Below, piece by piece: positions 17,607 through 26,002 of a stretch of DNA of 64,000 bases. Made by a program: the position numbers and the translations under genes. Each line of letters opens with the position of its first letter. Within the stretch, counting starts at the first letter, position 1. The DNA comes from an uncultured Prevotellaceae bacterium (GTDB taxonomy: Bacteria; Bacteroidota; Bacteroidia; Bacteroidales; Bacteroidaceae). The notes below the pieces were generated by a model. It did not search any database and was not told where the DNA came from. It saw only the letters and a program-made list of their open reading frames with translations. The stretch lies in assembly GCA_900318115.1 (NCBI GenBank), contig ONJJ01000004.1, positions 1 to 64,000 on the forward strand, in the 5' to 3' direction.

Positions 17607-17638
17607 AGGTCGTTGTCAAGTGACAGCGACCTTTTTTC
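17607..17638 (+). terminator. Intrinsic terminator downstream of yifB
   Basis: AGGTCGTTGTC (17607-17617) pairs with GACAGCGACCT (17622-17632), with one G-T wobble and a four-base loop AAGT. A T6 run starts within the stem at 17632. It separates yifB from the next operon. Confidence 0.88.
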
Positions 17639-17746
17639 GTACCATATAGCACCTTATTATAGATAGAGGTGCACGAAAGGGACGGCTTTTGTGTGAAAGT
17701 ATGTAAAAAAAGAAAGGGAAAAAGAACCGCATTGAAAAATAATGTG

Positions 17747-17754
17747 TAACTTTA
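17747..17754 (+). promoter_or_regulatory. Possible -7 box for the Gfo/Idh/MocA operon
   Basis: TAACTTTA at 17747-17754 differs from TAnnTTTG in the last base, and no good TTTG lies 19-21 bases upstream. It is the best promoter candidate between the yifB terminator and the ATG at 17800, giving a leader of about 40 bases. Confidence 0.35.
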
Positions 17755-17799
17755 CGGCGCAAAAAGCAATTATTTACCGAAAAGCCCTTATAAACAACC

Positions 17800-19080
17800 A
17801 TGAACAGAAGAAACTTCATGAAAGCGATGGGAGCAGCAGGGCTGTTCACCATCGTGCCCCGTAAGGTCTTGGGCGGCAATGGCTTCATTGCTCCCTCAGA
17901 CCAGTTGACAAAAGCCGTCATCGGTGTCGGAGGCATCGGACGCAGCAGCAGCCACTTCTCCACTTCGGAGGCCTACCGCCTGCTCGCTGTCTGCGATGTC
18001 GACAAGAAACACTTGCAGAGCGCTGTCGATGCTGCAAAGACACAACTCAAGGAAGAGGTGAAAGCCTACGATGACTGGCGCGAGCTCATCCATCAGTCCG
18101 GAGCAGACATCATCCACATCGCCACCCCACCCCATTGGCATGGCCTGATGGCCGTCGAAGCCGCCAAGGCCGGCAAGGACATCTGGCTCGAGAAACCCAT
18201 GACGCGCACCATCGGTGAGGGCAAGGCCGTCAAAGCCGCCGTCGAGCGCTATGGTCGCATCCTCCGCCTGAACACCTGGTTCCGCTTCACCGACACGTTC
18301 TACGGCCTCGGCACTCCCGTCAAGCCCCTGAAGAAGCTCATCCAGAGCGGACTGCTCGGATGGCCGCTGAAGGTGACGGTCTCTGGCGCCACGGGCTTCG
18401 CATGGAAATTCTTCTGGGTGGGCAAGGACAACCTGACGCCTCAGCCCGTACCCGCAGAGCTCAACTACGATATGTGGCTGGGACCGGCTCCCTTCAAGCC
18501 CTATAACGTCCACCGCACCCACCAGACCTTCCGCGGCTACTGGGACTACGACGGTGGCGGACTGACGGATATGGGTCAGCACTACCTCGATCCCGTGCAG
18601 TATATGCTGGGTAAGGACGACGAGTTCCCCGTGAAGGTGGAGATAGACGCGCCGCAGCAGCACTACGATGCAGTAGGTATATGGCATAAGATCACTTACA
18701 CTTATGCCGACGGCTGCCAGATTGTGCTCGAAGGCGAAGGCTACGAGAGCCAGGGCAAACTGGCTTATATCGAAGGGCCCAAAGGCAAGGTCTATAAAGG
18801 CTTCGAGTGCACCATCCCCGATGTATGGAACAAGCTGAACGAGCTGCCTGACCCGGAACCCCAGCGCACCGACTTCCTGGAGTGCGTGCGCACGCGCCAG
18901 AAGTTCGCCCTCAACGAGGACAACGGCCACCACAGTTGCACCCTCGTAAACATGGGCGCTGTGGGACTCAGACTCGGACGTCGAGAGCTGCACTTCGACC
19001 CGAAGACACAGACCTTCATCGGCGACGATGCTGCCAACGCACTCATCGACCAGCCCATGCGCGGCGAGTGGAAGATTTGA
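17800..19080 (+). CDS. Tat-exported Gfo/Idh/MocA-family oxidoreductase
   Basis: This 426-residue NAD(P)-dependent oxidoreductase has an N-terminal twin-arginine signal (MNRRNFMKAMGAAGLFTIVP), so it is probably exported folded with its cofactor. The Rossmann nucleotide site is AVIGVGGIGR near residues 38-47, followed by the family motif EKPMTR near 131. The C-terminal domain contains GLTDMGQHYLDPVQY. Proteins of this type act on sugars; some oxidise the C3 hydroxyl of glycosides. It is followed by a DUF1080 protein, the domain now linked to hydrolysis or elimination of 3-keto-glycosides. A joint oxidise-then-cleave role is a reasonable inference, but the substrate is unknown. Confidence 0.88.
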   Translation: MNRRNFMKAMGAAGLFTIVPRKVLGGNGFIAPSDQLTKAVIGVGGIGRSSSHFSTSEAYRLLAVCDVDKKHLQSAVDAAKTQLKEEVKAYDDWRELIHQSGADIIHIATPPHWHGLMAVEAAKAGKDIWLEKPMTRTIGEGKAVKAAVERYGRILRLNTWFRFTDTFYGLGTPVKPLKKLIQSGLLGWPLKVTVSGATGFAWKFFWVGKDNLTPQPVPAELNYDMWLGPAPFKPYNVHRTHQTFRGYWDYDGGGLTDMGQHYLDPVQYMLGKDDEFPVKVEIDAPQQHYDAVGIWHKITYTYADGCQIVLEGEGYESQGKLAYIEGPKGKVYKGFECTIPDVWNKLNELPDPEPQRTDFLECVRTRQKFALNEDNGHHSCTLVNMGAVGLRLGRRELHFDPKTQTFIGDDAANALIDQPMRGEWKI

Positions 19081-19160
19081 AGAGTGAAAAGTGAAAGAGT
19101 GAAAAGTGAAAAATAAAAGTAACTTATTCAAGTGAAAAGTGAAAAATAAAAGCATCCTCC
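19081..19160 (+). repeat. GTGAAAAGTGAAA simple repeat after the oxidoreductase
   Basis: Repeated GAGTGAAAAGTGAAA units and two copies of AAGTGAAAAATAAAAG fill the space after the stop codon. A related ATGAGAAATGAAAA array lies at 30958-31009. I see no gene here. Confidence 0.75.
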
Positions 19161-19201
19161 ACTTTAGCATAAAGTCTGTAACATATAATCGATAATTGAA
19201 A

Positions 19202-21565
19202 ATGAAACGTATAAGTATATTTCTTTTATTGGCATTTGGCATGGGCACATTGTCCATTATCCATTGTCCATTATCCATTGGCGAAGCCTTCGCACAGGAT
19301 AGCCGCAACCGCGTGGCCTCTACCATCATTGCCGACGGACTGGCTCAGCTGCCGGCACAGAACCTGGAGACCCTGGAGCAGGTGATGAGCGAAATCGCTG
19401 GCACGGGAGCCGAGGGTGTACAGAGCCTCGCTGCCATGCTCGGTCCCTCTGACCAAGGCAAGAATGCCACGTTCCAATACGCCATCGACGGTCTGACGAG
19501 CTACGTGACCCAGAAAGGTCGCGAGGCCCAGCGCGCCGCCGTCAAGAAAGGTCTTGAGGCTGCTCTGGCCCGATGCACCGACGAAGGCAACAAAGTCTTC
19601 CTGCAAGACCAACTGAACAAACTCACTCCCGGCAGCGTGGAGGTGAAGCACGCCGTTGAGGACCTCAGCACCATCGCCCCCAACTCGCGCGCCATCGCCG
19701 AGTTCCGCGACAAGGTCGCCGCTATGCCTGCCAAGAAGGTGACTCCGTTCCTGCTGAAGACCCTCAAGAAGAGCGACGACCGCCAGCTGCGCAACACCGC
19801 CCTTGAACTCGGTGGCGCTGCCCTGGCTCCCCTCGCCGTCAAGGCTTTCCCGAAGCTGAAGACCGACGCGCAGACCGACGTTGTCCGCTGGCTGGGCAAC
19901 CGTCACGACACAGAGAACGTCGAAGCAGTATTCCGTGCTCTCGGCTCGAGCGACAACCAACTGGTCAACGCCGCCATCGAAGCTGCCGGCAAGATTGGCG
20001 GTATCAACGCACTCTCGTCCCTGATTACCGCTCTCAACGGAGACCACGCCGCTGCCGCCTCGGCTGCCCTCTCGACCTTCAACGGTAACGTAGCCGATGG
20101 TGTGCTCTCGGCACTGAAGGGTCAAGGCAGCAACGCAGCTCCCGCCCTCGTAGCACTCGCCGGCGAGCGCCATATCACTGCTGCCTACCAGCCGCTGACC
20201 GCCCTCATCGGCAACGACAAGCTCCACGCAACGGCCGCCAAGAGCCTGGCGCAGATTGTCACAGACGACAACTTCGCCGACCTGCTCTCGCGCTTCCAAC
20301 CCTACCCCGAGCTCTTCTATAATCTCCTCGCCCAGCGCGGCAGTAAGGAGGATATCCAGAAGATTGTATCTGCTGCCAGCACCGTTGATGCTGCCCGCAA
20401 CGCCCTCCTGAAGGTGAACAGCAGCGATGTCGTTTCGCCTCTGATGAGCCTCGCCGCCACCGATGCCGCAGGTCGCGACGACCTGCTTGGCCGTGCCCTC
20501 ACCCTCATCCAAGGTGCCAACTGGCCCCGTATCGACAAGTACCAGCTCATCAAGCAGGCACTGGAGATGAAACCCGCAGCAGCCACCGCCAACAAGTTCA
20601 TCGCCGCCCTCGGCACACTCGGCAACGAACCCGCCCTGAACCTGGCAGCCCAGTACATGGACGTGAAAGCCAACGACCTCGCCGCCGCTCATGCCGTGGC
20701 AGACCTCATCGAGAAGAACGAGGCCCTGCAGCGCGGTGCTCACATCCGCGACATGCTCCTCAAGGCGCAGAACGTGTTCAAGAGCCACACCGAGAACGCC
20801 GATGCCGGATATGCCGTGGACCAGGTGAATACCATCCTGCCCAAGATTGTCGACGACCCGAATGCCGTCACGGCTAAGGTCACCAAGCTCTCGCCGGAAG
20901 AAGAGAAGGCTGGCTATGAACTGCTCTTCGACGGCACGAACCTCGACCAGTGGCACGGCGGTAATGCCAACTACCTGCCCATCGACGGTGCTATCTACGT
21001 CAGTGCCAACTACGGCGCCGACGGCAACCTCTACACCAACAAGAAATACTCCGACTTCGTCTTCCGCTTTGAGTTCTGCTTTGTGCGTCCGGGCATCAAC
21101 AACGGCGTCGGCATCCGCACCAAGGACGGCGTCGATGCCGCCTACGACGGCATGGAGATCCAGATCCTCGACCACGACGATCCCATCTACCAAGGCCTGC
21201 GCGAGTATCAGGTCCACGGCTCCGTCTATGGCATCATTCCCGCCAAGCGCATCAAGCACAAGCCCTTAGGCGAGTGGAACTACGAGGAAATCCGTGCCGA
21301 GGGCGACCACATCACCGTCACCCTGAATGGCGAAGTCCTCGTTGATGGCGATATCCGCAAGGCTTGCCAGGGCCACAATATGGCTCCCGAAGCCGGAAAG
21401 CCCAACCCCTACACCGTTGACCACCAGAGCCATCCCGGCCTCTTCAACGAAGAAGGCTTCATCAGCTTCTGCGGTCATGGCGAAGGCCTGAAGCTCCGCA
21501 ACATCCGCGTCCTCGACCTGAAGGCTCAGAAGGCTGCCAAGAAGAGCAGCAAGAAACGCAAGTGA
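19202..21565 (+). CDS. Exported HEAT-repeat protein with C-terminal DUF1080 (3-keto-disaccharide hydrolase-type) domain
   Basis: The protein has 787 residues. An N-terminal signal peptide is followed by a long alpha-helical HEAT/ARM-like region (about residues 40-560, many Ala/Leu helix pairs). The C-terminal jelly-roll DUF1080 domain begins GYELLFDGTNLDQWHGG near residue 571 and continues through NNGVGIRTKDGVDAAYDGME and GEWNYEEIRAEGDHITVTLNG. DUF1080 proteins are concanavalin-like and include 3-keto-glycoside hydrolases or lyases. The signal peptide codons contain the simple repeat TCCATTATCCATTG (19253-19282), giving the odd stretch LSIIHCPLSIGEAFA. The ATG at 19202 is chosen over a TTG six bases earlier. 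It is likely co-transcribed with the Tat-exported oxidoreductase 120 bases upstream. Confidence 0.85.
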   Translation: MKRISIFLLLAFGMGTLSIIHCPLSIGEAFAQDSRNRVASTIIADGLAQLPAQNLETLEQVMSEIAGTGAEGVQSLAAMLGPSDQGKNATFQYAIDGLTSYVTQKGREAQRAAVKKGLEAALARCTDEGNKVFLQDQLNKLTPGSVEVKHAVEDLSTIAPNSRAIAEFRDKVAAMPAKKVTPFLLKTLKKSDDRQLRNTALELGGAALAPLAVKAFPKLKTDAQTDVVRWLGNRHDTENVEAVFRALGSSDNQLVNAAIEAAGKIGGINALSSLITALNGDHAAAASAALSTFNGNVADGVLSALKGQGSNAAPALVALAGERHITAAYQPLTALIGNDKLHATAAKSLAQIVTDDNFADLLSRFQPYPELFYNLLAQRGSKEDIQKIVSAASTVDAARNALLKVNSSDVVSPLMSLAATDAAGRDDLLGRALTLIQGANWPRIDKYQLIKQALEMKPAAATANKFIAALGTLGNEPALNLAAQYMDVKANDLAAAHAVADLIEKNEALQRGAHIRDMLLKAQNVFKSHTENADAGYAVDQVNTILPKIVDDPNAVTAKVTKLSPEEEKAGYELLFDGTNLDQWHGGNANYLPIDGAIYVSANYGADGNLYTNKKYSDFVFRFEFCFVRPGINNGVGIRTKDGVDAAYDGMEIQILDHDDPIYQGLREYQVHGSVYGIIPAKRIKHKPLGEWNYEEIRAEGDHITVTLNGEVLVDGDIRKACQGHNMAPEAGKPNPYTVDHQSHPGLFNEEGFISFCGHGEGLKLRNIRVLDLKAQKAAKKSSKKRK

Positions 21566-21601
21566 GCCACGTCGCCTGCCCCTTCAGGAAGAGACAGGAA
21601 G

Positions 21602-21639
21602 AAGAAAGGGACCTGCATCCGGATGCAGGTCCCTTTCTT
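21602..21639. terminator. Bidirectional terminator between convergent genes
   Basis: A perfect 38-base palindrome centred at 21620/21621 has AGAAAGGGACCTGCATCC as its left arm, with A-rich and T-rich ends. It sits between the DUF1080 gene (+) and the convergent gene ending at 21666 (-), and could terminate both transcripts. Confidence 0.85.
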
Positions 21640-21665
21640 TATCTCGTCTTTTCGTTGTCGGGCAA

Positions 21666-23312
21666 TCACCGACGCACCTTGCTCGTTCGCAGCGAGCCGT
21701 CGGCCAGACGCTGGATGCGGATCAGCAATCCGCATGCATCGCCGCTCACGCGTCGGCCGGAGAGGTCGCGGTATTCCGTGCCCACCACCTCGGCATCGCT
21801 CTTCGGGAGCGAGATGCGAGTGCGGATGGGGTCGTCCACGGGAATGGTCCGCATCTTCTCCTCGACCAGGTCATAGAGGATGATGTTCGAGCGGTGCTCC
21901 TCGCCGCCACCGCGATAGATGGCCTGCACGCCGGCGCACTTGCTCAGGGGGAAGTAGAAATAGACTTCCTTCTCGCCCTCATAGACGGTGAAGTCATAGT
22001 CGTCGTCGAAGTCATACGCAATCTCCGTCATCGGAGCATCCAGCGTCTCATACGTGTCAGGCTTGAAGACATAGGGCTCCGTCTCGCTGTCGAGATAGAC
22101 CAAATATGATAGTTTTTCTGACAGGATGTAATTTCCGGCGATGTCCTTCGTGGGGATAACAAAGCCTACTGCAGCATAGCCTTCCTCCTCATCGAAGTTG
22201 TAGAACATCGTGATCTGCGGGTCAGCAGGACAGGCGGGCACCTCCTTGAACACGGCCAGCGAAGGAGCCACGAAGGTCTCGCCCTCGAGGATGCTGTCGC
22301 GGGCACCGTCGAAGGTGATGGCGTAGGACGTAGAAATCGTGCGGGTGGCAGCGTCGAAGTCCATATTGATCTCGGGCAGCGCATCGCCATATTCGGTGAA
22401 TTGCAATATTTCGTCGCCCATTTCAATCTGCTTCAGCGATGTCTCGCAGACGTGCTCGTAGATGTGCATACCATAATATTCGTCCACGCCCATGTACTGT
22501 CCGCCCTTGACGTTCAGCTTGTTGCCGTGCAGCGTTCCCTTCACCCATCCGGGCACCTCGTCCCGCAGGTTGAGGTAGATGTCTTCGCCGGCGAAGGCCA
22601 CGTCCACCATCTCTTGCTCTTCCTCTCCGTCGTTGTGGGTGGTGAGGATGTACTTCACCTTCTCTGCGTCGGCAGGGGGAGTGATGCATACGTCCTTCTG
22701 CTCTGTAGCCACGTAGTCCCAGTAGGCACTGCCGTTCCACTGCCAGGTCATCAGGCCCGAGTCCTTGTCCTTTGCCTGCGACACGATGCCGAAGGGATGG
22801 TCAGCATCAACGCCTGCTGCCAGGCGCAGCGTCCCGTCGCTCCAGATGACGCCGAAGCTGGCGGACTCACTCTCCTCCATCGTCTCGCCCTTCCGCTGCA
22901 TCAGGGTGATATAGTATTCCGTCGATGTCTGCGTGAATTCGCTTGTGTACGTCCCTATGGGCTGTTTCTGAATCAGATAACTTCCGTCCGTCTGCTTCTC
23001 GGCTTTCACCCAGTACTCCTCCGTCAGGCTGAGCACGGGAGCCAGGTTCAGGATGTAGAGATTACCGTCCGTGCCCTCGACCACGCTGGCGCAGGCACAT
23101 TCCGACGAACTGTCGTACTTGCCCATCCAGTTGCTGTAGGCCTCGCCCGTGTATTTCACGATGAGGTTCTCGTAGAGTTTGCCTGCGGGTTGCTGTCTGA
23201 CGGCACTTGCGCGATGTTGTTGATGAAAACGTGCCGCCTGTTGTCTGGCGGGCTGAGCGAGCGCTATCACGCTGAGCATGAGGCTCGCCACGAATAAGGT
23301 AACTTGTTTCAT
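21666..23312 (-). CDS. Putative secreted surface protein with possible T9SS C-terminal tail
   Basis: I do not recognise the family of this 548-residue protein. It has a clear signal peptide (MKQVTLFVASLMLSVIALAQ) and a beta-rich, Tyr/Asp/Glu-rich body with no recognisable catalytic motif. It ends YRDLSGRRVSGDACGLLIRI followed by a short DGS-containing basic tail. That pattern resembles the final segment of Prevotella/Bacteroidales cell-surface proteins and could be a T9SS sorting domain. The frame is open back to 23348; the ATG at 23312 is chosen because it directly precedes the signal peptide. The gene starts 42 bases after the stop of the CCA-adding enzyme gene on the same strand and may be co-transcribed. 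Confidence 0.75.
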   Translation of the reverse strand: MKQVTLFVASLMLSVIALAQPARQQAARFHQQHRASAVRQQPAGKLYENLIVKYTGEAYSNWMGKYDSSSECACASVVEGTDGNLYILNLAPVLSLTEEYWVKAEKQTDGSYLIQKQPIGTYTSEFTQTSTEYYITLMQRKGETMEESESASFGVIWSDGTLRLAAGVDADHPFGIVSQAKDKDSGLMTWQWNGSAYWDYVATEQKDVCITPPADAEKVKYILTTHNDGEEEQEMVDVAFAGEDIYLNLRDEVPGWVKGTLHGNKLNVKGGQYMGVDEYYGMHIYEHVCETSLKQIEMGDEILQFTEYGDALPEINMDFDAATRTISTSYAITFDGARDSILEGETFVAPSLAVFKEVPACPADPQITMFYNFDEEEGYAAVGFVIPTKDIAGNYILSEKLSYLVYLDSETEPYVFKPDTYETLDAPMTEIAYDFDDDYDFTVYEGEKEVYFYFPLSKCAGVQAIYRGGGEEHRSNIILYDLVEEKMRTIPVDDPIRTRISLPKSDAEVVGTEYRDLSGRRVSGDACGLLIRIQRLADGSLRTSKVRR

Positions 23313-23354
23313 TGAAGTGAGTAGTATTTCAGTTGAAGAGTTGTACATACATGT

Positions 23355-24812
23355 TCAGTCTGCCGTGAGTCCCATCTTCTTCGCCTTCTCGATGACGAAC
23401 TGCAGGGCGGCTTCGTGCTCGTTGGGGATGACTCCGTCGAGGATGGCATCCTTCACGGCCGTCTTCAGCGTGCCCACCTCTCGGCAGGGCGGCAGGTGGA
23501 ACCGCTCCATGATCTCCTCGCCACTCACGGGCGGTTGGAAGTTGCGGATGCGGTCGCGCTCCTCCAGGTCCACCAGCTTGCGGCGCACCAGCTGGAAGTT
23601 GTCCAGGAAGCGCTGCTTGCGTTGTTGGTTCTTCGAGGTGATGTCGGCTTCGCAGAGCAACATCAGGTCGTCGATGTCGTCGCCGGCCTCGAACAGCAGA
23701 CGTCTCACTGCCGAGTCCGTCACCTCCTCATCGGCAATCACGATGGGACGCATGTGCAGCGACACCAGCTTCTGGACATACTTCATCCGTTCGTCCATCG
23801 GCAGCTTCATCCGGCGGAAGATCTGAGGCACCATCTTCTCGCCCACGTAGTTGTGGTTGTGGAATGTCCACCCCTGCGCGGGATCGTAGCGCTTGGTCTT
23901 CGGTTTGCCAATATCGTGCAGCAGGGCAGCCCAACGCAGCCACAGGCCGTTGTCCGCTCTCTCGCGGTCGTCGGCGGCGAGAGCGCGGACGACGTTCGTC
24001 AGCACCTCCAGCGTGTGCCAGAAGTTGTCCTTGTGCGCGCGCCCGTTCATTGTTTCTATACCCTGCAGAGCATACAGTTCGGGGAAGATGATTTCCAGCA
24101 GTCCGCACTGGAACAGCAGTTCCCATCCGCGCGCCGGGGCATCGGAGGCCATAAACTTCTGGATCTCATCAATGATGCGTTCCTGCGAGATGATGCGTAT
24201 GCGCTCGCGGTTGCGATGCAGCGCCTCCCAGGTCTCCTGCTCGATCTCAAAGTTCAGCTGAGTGGCAAAGCGGATGCAGCGCATCATGCGCAGCGGGTCG
24301 TCGGAGAACGTCACGTCAGGATCCAGCGGAGTAGCTATCAGCCTGTCCTCCATATCCCACACCCCGTCGAACGGGTCCACCAGTTCGCCGAAGCGCTCGC
24401 GGTTCAGACAGACGGCCATCGCGTTGATCGTGAAGTCGCGGCGCTGCTGGTCATCCTCCAGCGTGCCGTCCTCCACGATGGGCTTGCGCGAATCGTGGCT
24501 GTAGCTCTCCTTGCGAGCCCCCACGAACTCCACTTCCTGCCCGTGCCAGTGGACCTGAGCGGTGCCGAAGTTGCGGAACACACTCACGTGCGCCCCACGT
24601 CCCATGCGCTTTGCCACAGCCTCAGCCACGGCGATGCCGCTTCCGATGACCACCACATCGATGTCCTTCGACGGGCGTTCCAGGAAGAGATCGCGGACGT
24701 AGCCGCCAACGACATAGGCGTCCACCCCCATTTCGTCTGCCACTTCGCCAATGAGGTGAAAGATGCGGGAATCCAGGAGCTGAGTGAGTTCTGCGCGATT
24801 TAAATGTCTCAT
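23355..24812 (-). CDS. cca: CCA tRNA nucleotidyltransferase with HD domain
   Basis: This 485-residue class II polymerase-beta-type nucleotidyltransferase should add or repair the 3' CCA of tRNAs. The catalytic motifs are GGYVRDLFLERPSKDIDVVV near residues 36-55 and RRDFTINAMAV near 145. The neck domain and an HD-type phosphohydrolase domain follow (HTLEVL near 255 and LLHDIGKPKTKRYDP near 290). Bacterial poly(A) polymerases are close relatives. The CCA role is favoured by the HD domain and by being the usual Bacteroidales annotation. A TACTTTTG box on the minus strand at 24841-24848 lies just upstream. Confidence 0.92.
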   Translation of the reverse strand: MRHLNRAELTQLLDSRIFHLIGEVADEMGVDAYVVGGYVRDLFLERPSKDIDVVVIGSGIAVAEAVAKRMGRGAHVSVFRNFGTAQVHWHGQEVEFVGARKESYSHDSRKPIVEDGTLEDDQQRRDFTINAMAVCLNRERFGELVDPFDGVWDMEDRLIATPLDPDVTFSDDPLRMMRCIRFATQLNFEIEQETWEALHRNRERIRIISQERIIDEIQKFMASDAPARGWELLFQCGLLEIIFPELYALQGIETMNGRAHKDNFWHTLEVLTNVVRALAADDRERADNGLWLRWAALLHDIGKPKTKRYDPAQGWTFHNHNYVGEKMVPQIFRRMKLPMDERMKYVQKLVSLHMRPIVIADEEVTDSAVRRLLFEAGDDIDDLMLLCEADITSKNQQRKQRFLDNFQLVRRKLVDLEERDRIRNFQPPVSGEEIMERFHLPPCREVGTLKTAVKDAILDGVIPNEHEAALQFVIEKAKKMGLTAD

Positions 24813-24840
24813 AAAGTTTAAGCAATGCTAAAAACAGCGG

Positions 24841-24848
24841 CAAAAGTA
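24841..24848 (-). promoter_or_regulatory. -7 box upstream of cca
   Basis: The minus strand reads TACTTTTG here, 29 bases before the cca start codon. The matching -33 element is weak. It forms a divergent pair with the plus-strand box at 24902-24909. Confidence 0.55.
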
Positions 24849-24901
24849 ATAAAAAAAGTTGGAACAGCGCGCTTCCTTGCGGCACTTTTTGCAGAAATCC
24901 T

Positions 24902-24909
24902 TACTTTTG
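24902..24909 (+). promoter_or_regulatory. -7 box upstream of the small lipoprotein gene
   Basis: TACTTTTG at 24902-24909 lies only 10 bases before the lipoprotein ATG at 24919, so the transcript would be nearly leaderless. TTTG copies upstream are not at ideal spacing. Confidence 0.5.
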
Positions 24910-24918
24910 TGGTTGAAA

Positions 24919-25380
24919 ATGCGAAGCAACTACCTACATTGTATAGCAATCGCGGCATCCTGCACCCTTTCTTTCGTGGCCTGCAAGACTGCCCAGGAGG
25001 CATCCGAGGAGGAAGCCCACCTCATGTTGCATCAGGCGCGTGAATTGCTGGCCGACGGACACTTCAATGCTGCCCGCGACACCATCTTCGCCCTTCGCAA
25101 GCAGTACCCCACGGCACTGGAAACCCGGCGCGCAGCCATACTCACGCTCGACAGCGTGGAACTCTTGGAAACCCGCGACAGCCTGCGGCGCTACGAACTC
25201 AGCCTGCAAGCCGCCCGCGAGGGATTCAGACTCATGCAGCCCCGCGTGAACGGCAAGACCAATGAGCTCTACTACCAGCAGCAGCGCCGCGTCTTCGAGA
25301 TGGAGCAGCACTTCGACGAACTCTGTGCCAAAGCCAAATTCTACGTTCGCAAGATCGACATAGACCAGCGCGAACAATAA
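24919..25380 (+). CDS. Small helical lipoprotein of unknown function
   Basis: The 153-residue protein has a lipoprotein signal peptide (MRSNYLHCIAIAASCTLSFVACKT) with the lipobox cysteine at about residue 22. The mature part is almost wholly alpha-helical and charged. EEEAHLMLHQARELLADGHF and YPTALETRRAAILTL could form one or two TPR-like hairpins, followed by a coiled-coil-like segment rich in Arg, Glu and Gln. The frame extends upstream to 24859, but the promoter box and lipobox support the ATG at 24919. It stands alone between cca (divergent) and a repeat-filled gap. A role in the envelope is the most that can be said. Confidence 0.75.
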   Translation: MRSNYLHCIAIAASCTLSFVACKTAQEASEEEAHLMLHQARELLADGHFNAARDTIFALRKQYPTALETRRAAILTLDSVELLETRDSLRRYELSLQAAREGFRLMQPRVNGKTNELYYQQQRRVFEMEQHFDELCAKAKFYVRKIDIDQREQ

Positions 25381-25459
25381 TCCCCACACGACCCACCTGC
25401 AGGCCCAGATTTCAGACGCGGCCTTATCTTATTGCAAGCACGACCGCATCCGCAGCCGT

Positions 25460-25497
25460 GTACCACTGCTGGTACAAGCAAGTACCACTGCTGGTAC
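25460..25497. repeat. Twin 16-base palindromes
   Basis: GTACCACTGCTGGTAC occurs at 25460-25475 and again at 25482-25497, a 22-base offset. Each is a GTACCA/TGGTAC stem with loop CTGC. They directly precede the 22-base tandem repeat. Confidence 0.85.
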
Positions 25498-25523
25498 TCG
25501 CTCACACACCTTGACACACAGCC

Positions 25524-25677
25524 CCACACACCCTGCTCCATTGCCCCACACGCCCTGCTCCATCCTCCCATACACCCTGCTGCACACCCCCACACACCCT
25601 GCTCCATCCTCCCACACACCCTGCTCCATCCTCCCACACACCCTGCTGCACAGCCCCACACACCCGGCTCCATCCTC
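25524..25677. repeat. 22-base tandem repeat, seven units
   Basis: Seven contiguous 22-base units of the form CCACACACCCTGCTCCATCC plus two bases fill 25524-25677, with small variations (CTGCACAGCC, CGGCTCC). Degenerate units continue at both ends. There are no spacers. Open frames across this region are products of the repeat and are not annotated. Confidence 0.9.
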
Positions 25678-25793
25678 CCCAGGACCATCCCCCGACATAT
25701 CCCCGTCTCATCACTCGAGCATTACCGCCCTCCCTTTTCATGGTCACCCTCCCCACCTCCCCAGCCCTCCGAGCCCCTTCAAATCCCCTTGCA

Positions 25794-25914
25794 TGCAAAA
25801 CAGAATTTCAAAAACCTTGCTAACCTTGCTAAAAAAGTTAATTTCTGTAAAGTTATGAAAGGTTTTTTAACAAAATTAGCAAGGTTAGCAAGGTTTTTGA
25901 AATTCTGTTTTGCA
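25794..25914. repeat. Perfect 39-base inverted repeat (MITE-like or large hairpin)
   Basis: The arm at 25794-25832, beginning TGCAAAACAGAATTTC and ending CCTTGCTAA, is repeated exactly in inverted orientation at 25876-25914. The 43-base centre is AT-rich and contains a further GTTAA/TTAAC pair. The arm itself contains CTTGCTAAC/CTTGCTAA, a short direct repeat. Transcribed from either side it would form a long double-stranded RNA hairpin. Confidence 0.92.
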
Positions 25915-25933
25915 AAATCCGCCGGAGGCTTGG

Positions 25934-25972
25934 CAAAGAAAACCCCGAACTTCGTTGTTACCAAGTTCGGGG
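25934..25972 (-). terminator. Intrinsic terminator of the alcohol dehydrogenase gene
   Basis: CCCCGAACTT (25943-25952) and AAGTTCGGGG (25963-25972) form a 10-base-pair stem. On the minus strand the stem is followed by TTTTCTTT. It lies 30 bases past the stop of the gene ending at 26003. Confidence 0.85.
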
Positions 25973-26002
25973 ATATCTTCACCTCTTATCTGAAAATTCC
26001 TA

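Noticed and set aside
25524-25677. CRISPR array
   Set aside because: Repeat units are contiguous without unique spacers, and no cas genes are present. The same applies to 11211-11309.
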